DNA from: a virus
IMG/VR virus record: IMGVR_UViG_3300021405_000010
Span: 1 to 64,000 of that record
Length of the DNA: 64,000 nucleotides
Direction: 5' to 3' (one strand)
The translations under genes were made by a program, and so were the position numbers. Positions within the stretch are counted from its first letter, which is position 1. Each line of letters starts with the position of its first letter. Under the pieces are notes generated by a model, which did no database searches, was not told where the DNA came from, and saw only the letters and a list, made by a program, of their open reading frames with translations. Shown here in pieces: positions 46,538-55,151 of this stretch.

Positions 46538-49105
46538 TTACCATCCAGTGTCGGCGGTGTAGTGGAATTCGCATCGTCCGACTGCTTGAGCTGCGGAAAA
46601 TCCAATGCTGCTTACCGCCAGCGCATTGGACCCATAACTGAGAATGGCGACGGGTGAGCCGTTAATATTGGCAGTAGCGGCAGCACCGCTGGACGGACTA
46701 TAGATCGTCGCCGTTGGATTCACCGCCAAAGGTCTGGGGTAGGGCGCATAGCCGTAAAAGGCCGCCAAGCTGGTCGGACTGATGAAGGCCGGGCCGCCAG
46801 AGATCACCGTTCCAGCCTTGGTCCCGTAGATATACGATTTGGCGAAATAGCGCAAACACTCGTGGTAGTTCTGGTCGAATGGCTTATCAATCGGCATTGA
46901 ACAGACCGGTCCCGGTTCCCATTGGATGAATCCGATGTCGAAGCTCGAGGTGGTGATGGGGCTTGAGGCAAAATTGTCCTGGCCATGCGCCCCAAAAAAG
47001 TTGCCGGTCACCCAGGTGTCGTTCGCGCCCGTGGTGAGGGTTGTGCCTGCGGCTAAACAGATCCTCAACAACTGTCCCGCCGCTCCGGGAGCGGTCGACC
47101 AGTTGCCTCCTCCTAAAGAAGTGGGAGACGGAATATTCGGGAACTGGAAAAGCGTCCAGGCATTAGCCGTATTAATCGTGAAAAGCTTGGAGAGGCATTG
47201 GGTGGGCGGATTGTCAGAGATGACAAGGCCAAGCTGGATCGGAGCAACGCTCGAGCGCACGAGGATCGAGATCGAAGAAACATCAAGGAAGATCTCCCTG
47301 AACTGCGGTCCCTCCAGGTACTGGCCGATCGTCAGGTTATCGCTCGCTCCCAAGGTTGATTGAGCCGTGGTCAACTGGACGCGCGGGGTAGCTCGAGAGA
47401 TCAGGTAGCTAGTGCCAGGGAGAGTGGCCAGTTGCCCGGGGGCTTGCCCTATCTTGATGGCCATGGTGCCAACTTTAGTCTGCCACCACCGATCCTGCCA
47501 AAGGAGGCCGGTGGCGGGACTAGTCAGCGTTGTGCCAACGTTCCTTTGATCCACCTCGAAGTTGGGGTTGCCGATGGCGTTGTAGCTCCGCAGGCGCACG
47601 TTCCAGATTGCAGAAACCGGGACACTGATCAGGCTGTCTGAACCCAGGACTGCGAGGTTACCTGCATCGGTGCTAACTCCTGAAGTTCCGGCAGGCCCCT
47701 GGGGCCCGGCTGGACCTTGCGCTCCTGGTGCTCCGGTAGTTCCCTGCGGCCCAGTAGGCCCCTGCGGCCCAGTGGGGCCGGTCGCGCCCGTATCGCCCCT
47801 GGGGACGGTGAAGTTAAAAACCGCCGCAGAAGTGGTGCCGGAATTTGTGACGCTGGCAAAGGATCCCGCAGCGCCGGTAACCGTGGACCCAACGGCGACA
47901 GTGGCCGCCGCTCCGCTTGCGCCCGTATTTCCCTGCACCCCTTGCGCCCCTTGAGGACCCGTAGCTCCCGTAGGTCCGGCTGCTCCGGTGTTACCAATCG
48001 GACCCTGGGCACCGGCTGGACCCACTGCTCCCTGTGGCCCCTGGGCTCCGGCGATCCCTTGCGGCACCGTAAAATTTAAGACGGCGGCTGAACTGGACCC
48101 GCTGTTTGCAACCGCTGCGTTGGAACCTGCCGCGCCCGTAGTGGTGGTGCCCACGGCGACCGTAGCGGCACTCCCCGCCGGTCCTGTGGATCCGGCAGGC
48201 CCAGTGGGGCCGGTGGGTCCTTGAATCGGCCCGATATCAACCCAGGCGGGGCCCGGTGTGCTCCAGACCCAGCCGTGGCCGGTATTAGCCGCGATCCACA
48301 GATCACCCAAAGTGTTGCCGGTAGCCGGGAGATTAGCCGAGGTCGGGACTGTGCCTTTGATGACCACGCTCGTGCCATCGTTGCCCTTGGGCCCCGTTGG
48401 CCCTGTCGCGCCCGTAGGTCCGGTGGACCCGGCGGCTCCGGTTGGCCCCTGGTTACCTTGCGGCCCCTGGTTGCCGATCGGGCCTTGCACCCCCTGATTA
48501 CCCTGGGCTCCGATTGGTCCCTGGGGTCCGGCGGGACCGGTGGCACCAGCCGGGCCGGTTGGCCCCTGGAATGGGCCCAGGTCAAGCCAGGAACCCGTCC
48601 AGACATAGGCGTGCCCATCGGAGAGGGAGACCCATAGATCGTTGATCGCGTTGCCGCTGCCCGGAAGGTTAGCCGGAGTAGCGACGGTGCCCTTGACGGT
48701 AAGGGGCAGCCCCGGTGGTCCTGCAATACCCGCTGGCCCGGTTGGCCCCGCTGGGCCGGTGCCGCCCGGAGGGCCGGGTAGACTGGTCGTCGTCACCTTG
48801 CCCGGCTTAATCCCGGTTCCCGGCGGCTGATTAAGACTGGTCCCAAGGTTCTGGACCGTCATCCGGTTCAGGGCGTCGGTCGAAACAACCGTGTAATAGC
48901 CGCCATTCTCGATCACCACCGTCATCCCGGCGACGAACCCTTGAGCGTTGGCCACCACCAGGGTGACATTACCCAAAACCGGCGGCTGCACCCACGGATC
49001 CAGGACGGTTGTAAAAACGTAGACGAAGGTGATCCCGTCGTAGTCCGGCGGATCCTGCGGCCTGACTCCGGGGATCCGAGGCGCGATGGTGTATTCCTGG
49101 TACAT
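46538..49105 (-). CDS. long collagen-like tail fibre with modular insertions
   Basis: An 855-residue protein. N-terminal module with [20 protein letters not shown] (also in 49106-50734), long GXY stretches, and two copies of the KGTV.T.ANLP..GN...DLW....GH(A/G).VW module. Two VAVG(T/S)T.TGAAGS.A.V.NSG(S/T).(S)AAV.NFTVP repeats follow. The C-terminal receptor-type domain ([20 protein letters not shown], then [29 protein letters not shown]) is homologous to 44019-45833. The modular build suggests recombination between fibre genes. Confidence 0.8.
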   Translation of the reverse strand: MYQEYTIAPRIPGVRPQDPPDYDGITFVYVFTTVLDPWVQPPVLGNVTLVVANAQGFVAGMTVVIENGGYYTVVSTDALNRMTVQNLGTSLNQPPGTGIKPGKVTTTSLPGPPGGTGPAGPTGPAGIAGPPGLPLTVKGTVATPANLPGSGNAINDLWVSLSDGHAYVWTGSWLDLGPFQGPTGPAGATGPAGPQGPIGAQGNQGVQGPIGNQGPQGNQGPTGAAGSTGPTGATGPTGPKGNDGTSVVIKGTVPTSANLPATGNTLGDLWIAANTGHGWVWSTPGPAWVDIGPIQGPTGPTGPAGSTGPAGSAATVAVGTTTTGAAGSNAAVANSGSSSAAVLNFTVPQGIAGAQGPQGAVGPAGAQGPIGNTGAAGPTGATGPQGAQGVQGNTGASGAAATVAVGSTVTGAAGSFASVTNSGTTSAAVFNFTVPRGDTGATGPTGPQGPTGPQGTTGAPGAQGPAGPQGPAGTSGVSTDAGNLAVLGSDSLISVPVSAIWNVRLRSYNAIGNPNFEVDQRNVGTTLTSPATGLLWQDRWWQTKVGTMAIKIGQAPGQLATLPGTSYLISRATPRVQLTTAQSTLGASDNLTIGQYLEGPQFREIFLDVSSISILVRSSVAPIQLGLVISDNPPTQCLSKLFTINTANAWTLFQFPNIPSPTSLGGGNWSTAPGAAGQLLRICLAAGTTLTTGANDTWVTGNFFGAHGQDNFASSPITTSSFDIGFIQWEPGPVCSMPIDKPFDQNYHECLRYFAKSYIYGTKAGTVISGGPAFISPTSLAAFYGYAPYPRPLAVNPTATIYSPSSGAAATANINGSPVAILSYGSNALAVSSIGFSAAQAVGRCEFHYTADTGW

Positions 49106-50734
49106 TTACGCTTTGATGATGAAGTTCACGGCCTTGTAGGGTGGTAGGGTACTAAATGGTGTGCCGCTGCCGATGCTACTGGTTGTGCCAGCGCCTGCGG
49201 CACCTGTGGTCAGATCCCTGTCCGCTCCGGCGGTAGTTGACGCTAAGCTTCGATCAGATGCCCCCGTGCCTCCGGCTGGCAGGGTAGCGGCGGAAACGGT
49301 GATGGGACCGATACCGGCGGCGGCTGTCCCGTCCGCTGTGGGTCCGCCTGAGTTTATCAGGTTGCCAGGAGCCCCGCTTCCCGATGCTGCCCCGCTTCGG
49401 CTAAAGACGGTGTGTGAGTGGGTCCCGGCGCTGGCACCGTGGGCGTGATTAAACTGGCCCGTGGGAATAGGGTGGGTGTGATCGACCCCGGTAAAGGCGT
49501 GTAAGTGATTGACCCCTGGGTGAGTGTGGTTACCCACGGTGTGAGTGTGAGCGGCCATTTCCGCGAGCGCCAAGGTATGAGTGGCCGCACCGCCTGCGGA
49601 AACCAGGGGATAAGTGGCATTTGCCCCGATCGGGAAAGACCCTCGCATGTCGGGGAGATTAAAGGTCGAGCTGCCGTCTCCAGCTCCCCAGGAAGTTGAG
49701 AGAATCGCGAAGAGCGCCGGAAACTGGGTCCGGGACACTGCGGAGCCGTCACAGGTGAGCCAGCCGCCTGGGGGTGTCACGGCTGGCCACATCGCCATCG
49801 TGCCGGTCATGGCGACTCCCTGAAGTCCTTGTGCTCCCTGAATTCCCTGTGGGCCCTGTGGGCCTTGCGGCCCTTGAGGGCCGGTCCCGGAGATCGTGTT
49901 GCCAACCGGGATAACCGTTCCCGGCGGCTGGCCGCCCGGGTAATTCTGGTTGACCAGGGTCAGTGTATCGGCAACCGGGTCAGTCGCCTGGACACTGAAA
50001 TACTCCCCGCCTTCCACGTAGACGATCTGGCCAGCGGCAAATGAGCTGGCATCCTCGACAAAGGCGATGCCGGTAGTGACCGGGATCGAGAACTGCTGTT
50101 TAAGGGTCGTATAAACGCTGGTGCCGCTGACTCCCTGCGGCCCCGGCGGCCCAGCTGGCCCGGCTGGACCCTGCGGCCCCAAAGGGCCTCGCGCGTTGGC
50201 CGGGCTGATCATTGTCCCGGCCCCGATCATCGTCCCGGGGGCGGCGTTATTGGGGTCGCCGGAGTTGACCAGATTGACGGTGTTGGCGCTCGGAGGCGAC
50301 CCGATCACCGTGAAGGTTCCCGCACCCGGAATGTAGACTAAAAGCCCTGGGGTCATCCAGGAAGTGTCGCTGACGCTGGTCAGCACCGGCACCGAGCTGC
50401 TCGGATCCGGGACCCGGAAAACGAGCGAGAGATAACTGAAAGAGGTGCGCCCCGGCGGCCCTTGTGGTCCCGGCGAGCCGTTACGTCCTTGAGGGCCGAG
50501 CTGCCCCTGGGGCCCGGGCAGGCCTACTCCGGGAGGGCCCTGGGGCCCTGGGCCGCCGCGCAGGGTGTCGATAAACAACCACTGGGCTAGAGCACCGGGA
50601 GGGGCCGATGGTTGTTTGGCGATCCAGTAGCCGCCGTCATCCAGTGTATACGCCGAATCATTCGGAAAGACCGAGCTGTTGTCGATCGCCGGAAGCTGGC
50701 TGTAACTTGGGAATTGACCTAGGAAGTGTGACAA
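49106..50734 (-). CDS. collagen-like fibre with phage tail-collar domain, TTG start
   Basis: A 542-residue protein starting at TTG (50734). It has two copies of a V..G..VYI...G.FTV...P......LVN....PP/APGT.I module, GXY stretches, and from about residue 310 a phage tail-collar domain (GTMAMWPAVTPPGGWLTCDG, then FPALFAILSTSWGAGDGSST, FNLPDMRGSFPIG). A His-rich metal-binding-like part follows (AAHTHTVGNHTHPG, NHAHGASAGTHSH), as in long tail fibre tips. It is the first gene of the fibre operon and starts three bases from the divergent plus-strand gene. Confidence 0.8.
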   Translation of the reverse strand: MSHFLGQFPSYSQLPAIDNSSVFPNDSAYTLDDGGYWIAKQPSAPPGALAQWLFIDTLRGGPGPQGPPGVGLPGPQGQLGPQGRNGSPGPQGPPGRTSFSYLSLVFRVPDPSSSVPVLTSVSDTSWMTPGLLVYIPGAGTFTVIGSPPSANTVNLVNSGDPNNAAPGTMIGAGTMISPANARGPLGPQGPAGPAGPPGPQGVSGTSVYTTLKQQFSIPVTTGIAFVEDASSFAAGQIVYVEGGEYFSVQATDPVADTLTLVNQNYPGGQPPGTVIPVGNTISGTGPQGPQGPQGPQGIQGAQGLQGVAMTGTMAMWPAVTPPGGWLTCDGSAVSRTQFPALFAILSTSWGAGDGSSTFNLPDMRGSFPIGANATYPLVSAGGAATHTLALAEMAAHTHTVGNHTHPGVNHLHAFTGVDHTHPIPTGQFNHAHGASAGTHSHTVFSRSGAASGSGAPGNLINSGGPTADGTAAAGIGPITVSAATLPAGGTGASDRSLASTTAGADRDLTTGAAGAGTTSSIGSGTPFSTLPPYKAVNFIIKA

Positions 50735-50737
50735 GCC

Positions 50738-51079
50738 GTGGATTCCCCACGGAGAAACCAGACGCTCTTCAAGTCCGTGAAATTAACTCGCCTCCAACCA
50801 AGTGAACAGCTAAAAATGCACATCGATCTGGAACTCAAATATCCGCTCCACCTGAAGCGTTTCCTGAAAGAAGAACGGATCGCCATCGTCGACTCGGCTG
50901 GAACCCCGGTCGCCCAGGCGGTCAACTACGTGCACGCTTACGAAATTGTCAGGCTGGCCAATTGCGCCTATAACCTCGTAAGCGACCTTTCACAGAAGAA
51001 GCCATATGAGAACCCTGCAAAGCCTCCTGACGATCCTGGACGGCCAGAAGCTGGCCCCGGGATACCTGACCCCGCCTAA
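50738..51079 (+). CDS. hypothetical protein, GTG start
   Basis: A 113-residue protein (LQPSEQLKMHIDLELKYPLH, then VDSAGTPVAQAVNYVHAYEI). A small alpha/beta domain with a Pro-rich tail (PPDDPGRPEAGPGIPDPA). Starts at GTG three bases from the TTG of the fibre gene. The 3' part overlaps the next gene. No family is recognised. Confidence 0.5.
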   Translation: MDSPRRNQTLFKSVKLTRLQPSEQLKMHIDLELKYPLHLKRFLKEERIAIVDSAGTPVAQAVNYVHAYEIVRLANCAYNLVSDLSQKKPYENPAKPPDDPGRPEAGPGIPDPA

Positions 51080-51299
51080 ACCGACAGCCCTCGAATGCGC
51101 GATTGACCTTAAACGGCAGCTCGACACGGTCACGATCAACGGCGGAGCTTACCAGCCTCAAGGGACCCTGCTCTTCGCGGAAGCCTGGGTTGGCAGCTTG
51201 AGGGCCGGGGTAGACGCCATCTGGCTTAATGACGTGGACGGCAATCTCGACCTGAGTCACGGCAAGGGACCCGCCTACATTTTCCAGCAGCCGGTATGA
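51006..51299 (+). CDS. small hypothetical protein
   Basis: A 97-residue protein (ALECAIDLKRQLDTVTINGG, then VGSLRAGVDAIWLNDVDGNL). It looks alpha/beta. It overlaps the previous gene by 74 bases and the next by 4. No family is recognised. Confidence 0.5.
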   Translation: MRTLQSLLTILDGQKLAPGYLTPPKPTALECAIDLKRQLDTVTINGGAYQPQGTLLFAEAWVGSLRAGVDAIWLNDVDGNLDLSHGKGPAYIFQQPV

Positions 51300-51481
51300 G
51301 GTGGGATGAAATCCTGATTGCGGTTTTCGTCTACCTTTCTTTGTCCGTGTCAATGATTTTTATCGCAGTTGGCGGCTACTTCATGACATGGTGCGCTTAC
51401 GAGATTTATGCCGCTCACCAAAAAGGGAAAAAAGATCAAAGCCGCTATGGAGAAGACCTACGGTTCTCAGAAGAAGGCTGA
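51296..51481 (+). CDS. small membrane protein
   Basis: A 61-residue protein with one membrane helix (ILIAVFVYLSLSVSMIFIAV) and a second partial hydrophobic stretch (GGYFMTWCAYEIYA), then a charged tail that is overlapped by the next gene. A holin-accessory or membrane role is possible. Confidence 0.5.
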   Translation: MRWDEILIAVFVYLSLSVSMIFIAVGGYFMTWCAYEIYAAHQKGKKDQSRYGEDLRFSEEG

Positions 51482-51551
51482 ACAGGTCCTCTACGCCTCC
51501 AAGAACGCTGGCAAGATCAGTGGCATCGACAAGGCAAAGAAGAAAAAGTGA
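51408..51551 (+). CDS. 47-residue Lys-rich small phage protein
   Basis: MPLTKKGKKIKAAMEKTYGS, then QKKAEQVLYASKNAGKISGI. The MPLTKKGKKI...MEK.YGSKKKAE.VFYASKN.GKI.G(I/V) pattern is very widespread in phages and of unknown function, often next to structural genes. It lies in another frame over the tail of the membrane protein gene at 51296. Confidence 0.8.
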   Translation: MPLTKKGKKIKAAMEKTYGSQKKAEQVLYASKNAGKISGIDKAKKKK

Positions 51552-51555
51552 TTTT

Positions 51556-51726
51556 ATGGCCAAGAAAAAGGCACCTCCCGCAAAGAAAACGGCTCCTCAG
51601 AAACCGATGGCCAAGGGTAAGCCGATGAAGAAGGTCGCCAAGGGCAAGCCCAAATCGAAGTTGCCAACTCTGGGCGGAGGGTTGATGGGGCTGGGCGGGA
51701 CCGGCGCTTCGGGCATGATCCCGTAA
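51556..51726 (+). CDS. Lys/Pro-rich basic protein
   Basis: A 56-residue protein (MAKKKAPPAKKTAPQKPMAK, then KKVAKGKPKSKLPTLGGGLM). Histone-tail-like composition, like the Lys-rich protein at 9600-9863. DNA or virion binding is plausible. It follows the previous gene after four bases. Confidence 0.55.
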   Translation: MAKKKAPPAKKTAPQKPMAKGKPMKKVAKGKPKSKLPTLGGGLMGLGGTGASGMIP

Positions 51727-51958
51727 GCTCAAAACGTCCCATCGGGAGATCTGATGAGGTCCGGGGATAACTGCAGTAAGACCGGGTGCCAATAAGCAGG
51801 GGCACCGATGGGAGGTTCTGAGCTTGTTTTTATCACGCCGAAATAATGGCAATGATAAACCTATGCCTCGGGGGACGCCCCGGGCTCTGTGCGTGGCCCC
51901 CGGGCACGGTCAGGCAGAGTAGAGCCGAGAAGGCGAATCTGACCGGGGGCATCTGATT

Positions 51959-52201
51959 ATGGAATGGGTTCTTCTTGCACTGTTCTTGGGCTACTCCGGC
52001 CAATGCGCCCACGAGAAACGGCAGCGCAAATGGGAACGGGAAGAACGCCGCTTCCAGCGGTGGCAGGAACAGGAGCTGAAAGAGTTCGTCGCTTCCTTGG
52101 AAGGTCTCTCCGAGGAGGAAAAAGCGGAACGCTGGAAAGCGCGTGGAGTCGCAATTCGTGCGGCCATTGTGTGCGCGGCAGCCGCCGCTTGCATCTTCTA
52201 A
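51959..52201 (+). CDS. small membrane-anchored coiled-coil protein
   Basis: An 80-residue protein with an N-terminal hydrophobic stretch (WVLLALFLGYSGQCA), a charged coiled coil (RKWEREERRFQRWQEQELKE) and a C-terminal hydrophobic tail (AIRAAIVCAAAAACIF). The plan resembles small lysis or membrane-organising proteins but no family is recognised. A 230-base gap before it holds G/C-rich hairpins and no gene. Confidence 0.5.
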   Translation: MEWVLLALFLGYSGQCAHEKRQRKWEREERRFQRWQEQELKEFVASLEGLSEEEKAERWKARGVAIRAAIVCAAAAACIF

Positions 52202-52259
52202 AAAGCGTTGGGCATAACCACTTGACCCACAACAGCCCACAGGTCTATGGTGGGCGATT

Positions 52260-52451
52260 GTGCCAAGTTTAACGAACATCACGTTCCCCGATGAACTGTC
52301 TCCCGCTTTGCGCGAAGCGGTTGAGCACTACGGCTTTGAGAGTCTGGCCGCGTACTTCCGAATCTGCGGCCACGTCCTTCTTCAGCACCGCAAGCGGGAC
52401 GAGTCCCTGACTCTTCCGCTCACCTTTTTATGCAAGCCAAAACAAAAGTAA
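52260..52451 (+). CDS. small RHH-like protein, GTG start
   Basis: A 63-residue protein (ITFPDELSPALREAVEHYGF, then AAYFRICGHVLLQHRKRDES). The ITFPDELSPALREAV...Y..L..YFR(I/L) pattern is that of short ribbon-helix-helix proteins. It overlaps the next gene by about 20 bases. A regulatory role is possible. Confidence 0.5.
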   Translation: MPSLTNITFPDELSPALREAVEHYGFESLAAYFRICGHVLLQHRKRDESLTLPLTFLCKPKQK

Positions 52452-52945
52452 GAGACCGCAAATTCATGGGCATCCCGGTGCGTGAGGCACGGGCCGCGAT
52501 GCACGTCCAACCCAATAAAGATGACATCAAAGGTGCCACCAAAGAGGACCCCGAAAACTGTGCCTACGCGCGCTGCCTGAAACGGACACTGGACTGTCAG
52601 AATGTCTTTGTTTTCAGGTCAGTCGCCTATGTGGAAACCCTGGACGAACAGGGCAACCGGCTGATGGAACGCTACATGGTCAGAAAGCACGCCAAGGACT
52701 ACCTCTTGAAGTTCGACGGGGGTGAAAGGGTTGGGCCCGGAGGCTTTGTCTTCCATGTGCCCCAACACGCCAAAACGCTTGATTACAAGATATCAGACTA
52801 CCAAAGGCGAAAGAAGGCCGGTAAACCAACCAGCGGCCCCAAGAACACCGGGGCAAGGTTAGCTAAGCCCAAGTCCTACAATCTCAGGGACGGTAAAGGA
52901 GCCGTCCATTTCATCACCGCTGAACTGATCAGGGTCCACCGATGA
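52430..52945 (+). CDS. conserved-looking phage protein of unknown function
   Basis: A 171-residue basic protein. IPVREARAAMHVQPNKDDIK, then CAYARCLKRTLDCQNVFVFR, then VAYVETLDEQGNRLMERYMV and AKDYLLKFDGGERVGPGGFV form an apparent alpha/beta domain. The basic tail (KPTSGPKNTGARLAKPKSYN) may contact nucleic acid. The pattern recalls phage structural-region proteins, without certainty. Confidence 0.55.
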   Translation: MQAKTKVRDRKFMGIPVREARAAMHVQPNKDDIKGATKEDPENCAYARCLKRTLDCQNVFVFRSVAYVETLDEQGNRLMERYMVRKHAKDYLLKFDGGERVGPGGFVFHVPQHAKTLDYKISDYQRRKKAGKPTSGPKNTGARLAKPKSYNLRDGKGAVHFITAELIRVHR

Positions 52946-53106
52946 GTGAACCCAACTATTTCGGCCAGCTGATCGGCATTCTTCACGTTGAGGAATTACT
53001 CCGCTTGCAAAAGCGATGCCGGATGCAGAAGAAAGTCGTCCTGGCGGCGATCCTGAATGATGAAATCGAGGAGCGGGAGGGTATGGCTAGTGATGGAAAA
53101 GCATGA
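52942..53106 (+). CDS. 54-residue helical protein
   Basis: MSEPNYFGQLIGILHVEELL, then RLQKRCRMQKKVVLAAILND. Helical and charged, with an ATGA overlap to the gene before and a 14-base overlap to the next. Function unknown. Confidence 0.5.
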   Translation: MSEPNYFGQLIGILHVEELLRLQKRCRMQKKVVLAAILNDEIEEREGMASDGKA

Positions 53107-53407
53107 CGCATTTAGCCAGCTCAACTCCGAAGACCAGAAGGCGGCAATCGATGTGGCGGTTGCCGCTGTCCTGATCGGCCTGCGGATCCCCTCTACGGGA
53201 AAACCCCTCTACGACTGGATGGCGACCGAATTCTCCAGCACCCGCACCCTGCCGCCCAACGTCGTTAAATACGCTCTGCGGAGCCTGGGGCAGGCCCTCT
53301 TCCGGCAGAACTGGACCCTGGTGATCGAGAAGGATAAAGACGGCATCATCACCAAATTCACGCCGGAATGGAAGGAGGGAGACGATGGCGACCAAATCCT
53401 ACAATAG
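53093..53407 (+). CDS. small hypothetical protein
   Basis: A 104-residue protein from the ATG at 53093 (EDQKAAIDVAVAAVLIGLRI, then LRSLGQALFRQNWTLVIEKD). Helical with a final strand. No family is recognised; part of the plus-strand operon. Confidence 0.5.
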   Translation: MEKHDAFSQLNSEDQKAAIDVAVAAVLIGLRIPSTGKPLYDWMATEFSSTRTLPPNVVKYALRSLGQALFRQNWTLVIEKDKDGIITKFTPEWKEGDDGDQILQ

Positions 53408-53684
53408 CCGCGACATGCCGGTGATGGCCAAGCAGTGCTCGACCTGTGTGTTTGCCAAAAAGGAGGACGGTAAATGGTTAAACCCGGAGCTGGCCGAGAT
53501 GGTGGAGGAGCGGATGCTCAGGGTCTCCCAGATCTGCCATCACCCGGCGCTCAAGGGTAAAAAGCAGACTCACCTTTGCCGAGGCACCCGCGACCGGCAG
53601 ATCGAGTACTTCTACCGGATCGGGTTCCTGCCGGAGTGCACCGATGAAGCTTGGCAGGCCAAGCGGAAGGAGCTGGGTTGTTGA
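53385..53684 (+). CDS. Cys/His zinc-binding phage protein
   Basis: A 99-residue protein. KQCSTCVFAKKEDGKWLNPE, then QICHHPALKGKKQTHLCRGT, then RDRQIEYFYRIGFLPECTDE. The pattern C..C.F......(Q)ICHH......LCRG.RD.Q...F.R.GF(L/I)...TDEAW is a conserved small phage protein with a likely zinc or Fe-S site. Function unknown. It overlaps its neighbours at both ends. Confidence 0.65.
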   Translation: MATKSYNSRDMPVMAKQCSTCVFAKKEDGKWLNPELAEMVEERMLRVSQICHHPALKGKKQTHLCRGTRDRQIEYFYRIGFLPECTDEAWQAKRKELGC

Positions 53685-53842
53685 AGGACTGGACCACCCG
53701 CGACTGGACCAGCGTCATCTGCGGCTGGATCGGCGGGATGATTGCCGTCGAGGTCATCCCGGAGAGCGGGTACAAGCTGGTCCTGGTCTTTTTCGCCGGG
53801 TTCTGCGTAGCCTGGGCCATACGCGGCCTGATCCCGCGCTAA
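53681..53842 (+). CDS. small two-helix membrane protein, TTG start
   Basis: A 53-residue protein from a TTG that overlaps the previous stop (TTGA). It has two short membrane helices (SVICGWIGGMIAVEVIP and LVLVFFAGFCVAWAIRG). Possible holin-type protein; last gene of the 50.7-53.8 kb plus cluster, followed by a hairpin. Confidence 0.5.
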   Translation: MKDWTTRDWTSVICGWIGGMIAVEVIPESGYKLVLVFFAGFCVAWAIRGLIPR

Positions 53843-53850
53843 ACGAAGAA

Positions 53851-53880
53851 GCCGTCCAGGATTCCGAGGCCCTGGACGGC
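53851..53880 (+). terminator. 10-bp hairpin at the end of the plus-strand cluster
   Basis: GCCGTCCAGG (53851-53860) and CCTGGACGGC (53871-53880) are exact complements around 10 bases, nine bases after the last plus-strand stop codon. No T-run follows, so its strength is uncertain. Confidence 0.6.
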
Positions 53881-54006
53881 AAGTCGTATGCAAGTCAAAT
53901 AAACAAACCGTAGTTGTTCCCGATAGGAACTAAACAGATTCACTCATTATACCCGGTTGAAAGACTCGCATTCGGTAGAGGGAAAATCAAGAAAAGAGTG
54001 TTTTTG

Positions 54007-54093
54007 CTTACGCAAGTGCCTCAAAATCAGCGTTTTTTTCGGCAAATTGCCGAACCTGCAACGTTGAGCATGCCCACGGGTATAACGTTATGG
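54007..54093. repeat. copy 4 of the 65-bp element with TATAACGTTATG
   Basis: Core 54007-54071: CTTACGCAAGTGCCT, T-rich centre, palindrome TCGGCAAATTGCCGA, CAACGTTGAGCAT. It is followed by TATAACGTTATG (54081-54092), which contains the stop codon of the minus gene 54088-54618. It fills the gap between convergent transcripts. The second dyad (GCCGA...) is broken here (GCGTT). Confidence 0.7.
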
Positions 54094-54618
54094 ATCGACC
54101 CAGCCAACGGTCGAACTGCCAGCCGTGACCGGAGCCAGGACCCAGCAGTGTCCGTCATTCATGGTGTACCACATATCGCCCAGGTTGGCCCCGTAGGTAG
54201 GCAGGCTGCCAGCCCCCGATAGCTCACCCATGTAGCGGGTGGTGAGGATCCGGCCATCGGGCATCGTGTCGTTCTCATAAGTGCCGATCGGGCGGATATG
54301 GAGCAGCTTGGCTCGAGGTGCCGATGCCGTGGCCGGTATCGGCAGCGCCCGGCGCACAGGCACAGGATCTGGCAAGGGCGGAGCGGGTGTGGGATTAACC
54401 AGGATCGCGCCTGGGTATGGCGCTGGGCTCGCTGCCGGAGTCCGGGGCTTAAAGGAGGACATAATCCCCATCACGGTGAGCCCCAGGAGGACGCCCGTGG
54501 ATAGATAACCCAGGAACGCCACGAACTCCGGCTTCTGCGGCTTTTTGGACTTCGGGCGGACCTGGAAACGCTCCTCTTTGGGGAGCGTGGTTTCAAAACG
54601 ATCTGAATAGATTTGCAT
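54088..54618 (-). CDS. membrane-anchored protein with a tail-fibre module
   Basis: A 176-residue protein from the ATG at 54618. It has a basic cytoplasmic start (RFQVRPKSKKPQKPEF), one membrane helix (FLGYLSTGVLLGLTVMGIMS, about residues 37-57) and a Pro/Ala-rich linker. The C-terminal 45 residues (AGSLPTYGANLGDMWYTMND, then GHCWVLAPV....VGWVDP) match the LP..GN...DLW....GH.WVW....WVDIG module of the phage's own fibres at 44019-45833 and 46538-49105. Positive-inside topology places that module outside the cytoplasm. An exclusion or receptor-masking role is an inference. Confidence 0.6.
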   Translation of the reverse strand: MQIYSDRFETTLPKEERFQVRPKSKKPQKPEFVAFLGYLSTGVLLGLTVMGIMSSFKPRTPAASPAPYPGAILVNPTPAPPLPDPVPVRRALPIPATASAPRAKLLHIRPIGTYENDTMPDGRILTTRYMGELSGAGSLPTYGANLGDMWYTMNDGHCWVLAPVTAGSSTVGWVDP

Positions 54619-54657
54619 ACGTTGCCATCCTACCCCGGCAACGTTGGGCATGCAACT

Positions 54658-55140
54658 TTATTGCGGCCACTGGGTGGCCGGGTCCGATTCGTCCCCCTCG
54701 CCCTCGGGCGGCGGCTGGGCCGGAGGAGCTGTCTGAGATGGCGCTGGGGCGTTGCCAGGACCTCCCACAGCGCCTTTCTGGGCCGGGAAGGGTATGGTAG
54801 CTCCTTGAGGCCCGGTGGGGGCTGCTGGGGCGTTTATGGGAGCCTGGGTGCTTTGAGCCTGCTGGGCCTCTGCGGCACCCTGGGTGTCGGCCTGTTTCTG
54901 GATAGCGCCCCGCTGTTTAATCGCGGCAGTATCGATGTCGCTGGGCCCCAGGCCCTCGCTGCCGCCGGTCTGCGCGGCTTGCATCTTACCGGCGCTGGCC
55001 TCGCGCGCGGCCTGGAGCTTGTCCAGCTCCTTTTCCACCTCGGCGCTGAAATCGGTGCCGCCCAGCTGAGCGGCTCCATGGCGCTTCATCTGCTCCATCT
55101 CTTCGTCACTGAACTGATCTGGGATCGATTGTTTTGGCAT
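54658..55140 (-). CDS. disordered, Gln/Ala/Pro-rich protein of the ejection block
   Basis: A 160-residue protein. The N-terminal 60 residues are helical and charged (DEEMEQMKRHGAAQLGGTDF, then VEKELDKLQAAREASAGKMQ); the rest is low-complexity Q/A/P/G. It resembles the linkers of the neighbouring virion proteins, so it is probably a minor virion or assembly component. ATGACATTATA and GCTCAACGTTGGGCAT lie just upstream of the start. Confidence 0.5.
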   Translation of the reverse strand: MPKQSIPDQFSDEEMEQMKRHGAAQLGGTDFSAEVEKELDKLQAAREASAGKMQAAQTGGSEGLGPSDIDTAAIKQRGAIQKQADTQGAAEAQQAQSTQAPINAPAAPTGPQGATIPFPAQKGAVGGPGNAPAPSQTAPPAQPPPEGEGDESDPATQWPQ

Positions 55141-55151
55141 ATGACATTATA

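Noticed and set aside
43729-48830. Many open frames opposite the collagen-like fibre genes
   Set aside because: GXY-repeat DNA lacks stop codons in several frames; these frames are Pro/Gly/Arg-rich shadows.
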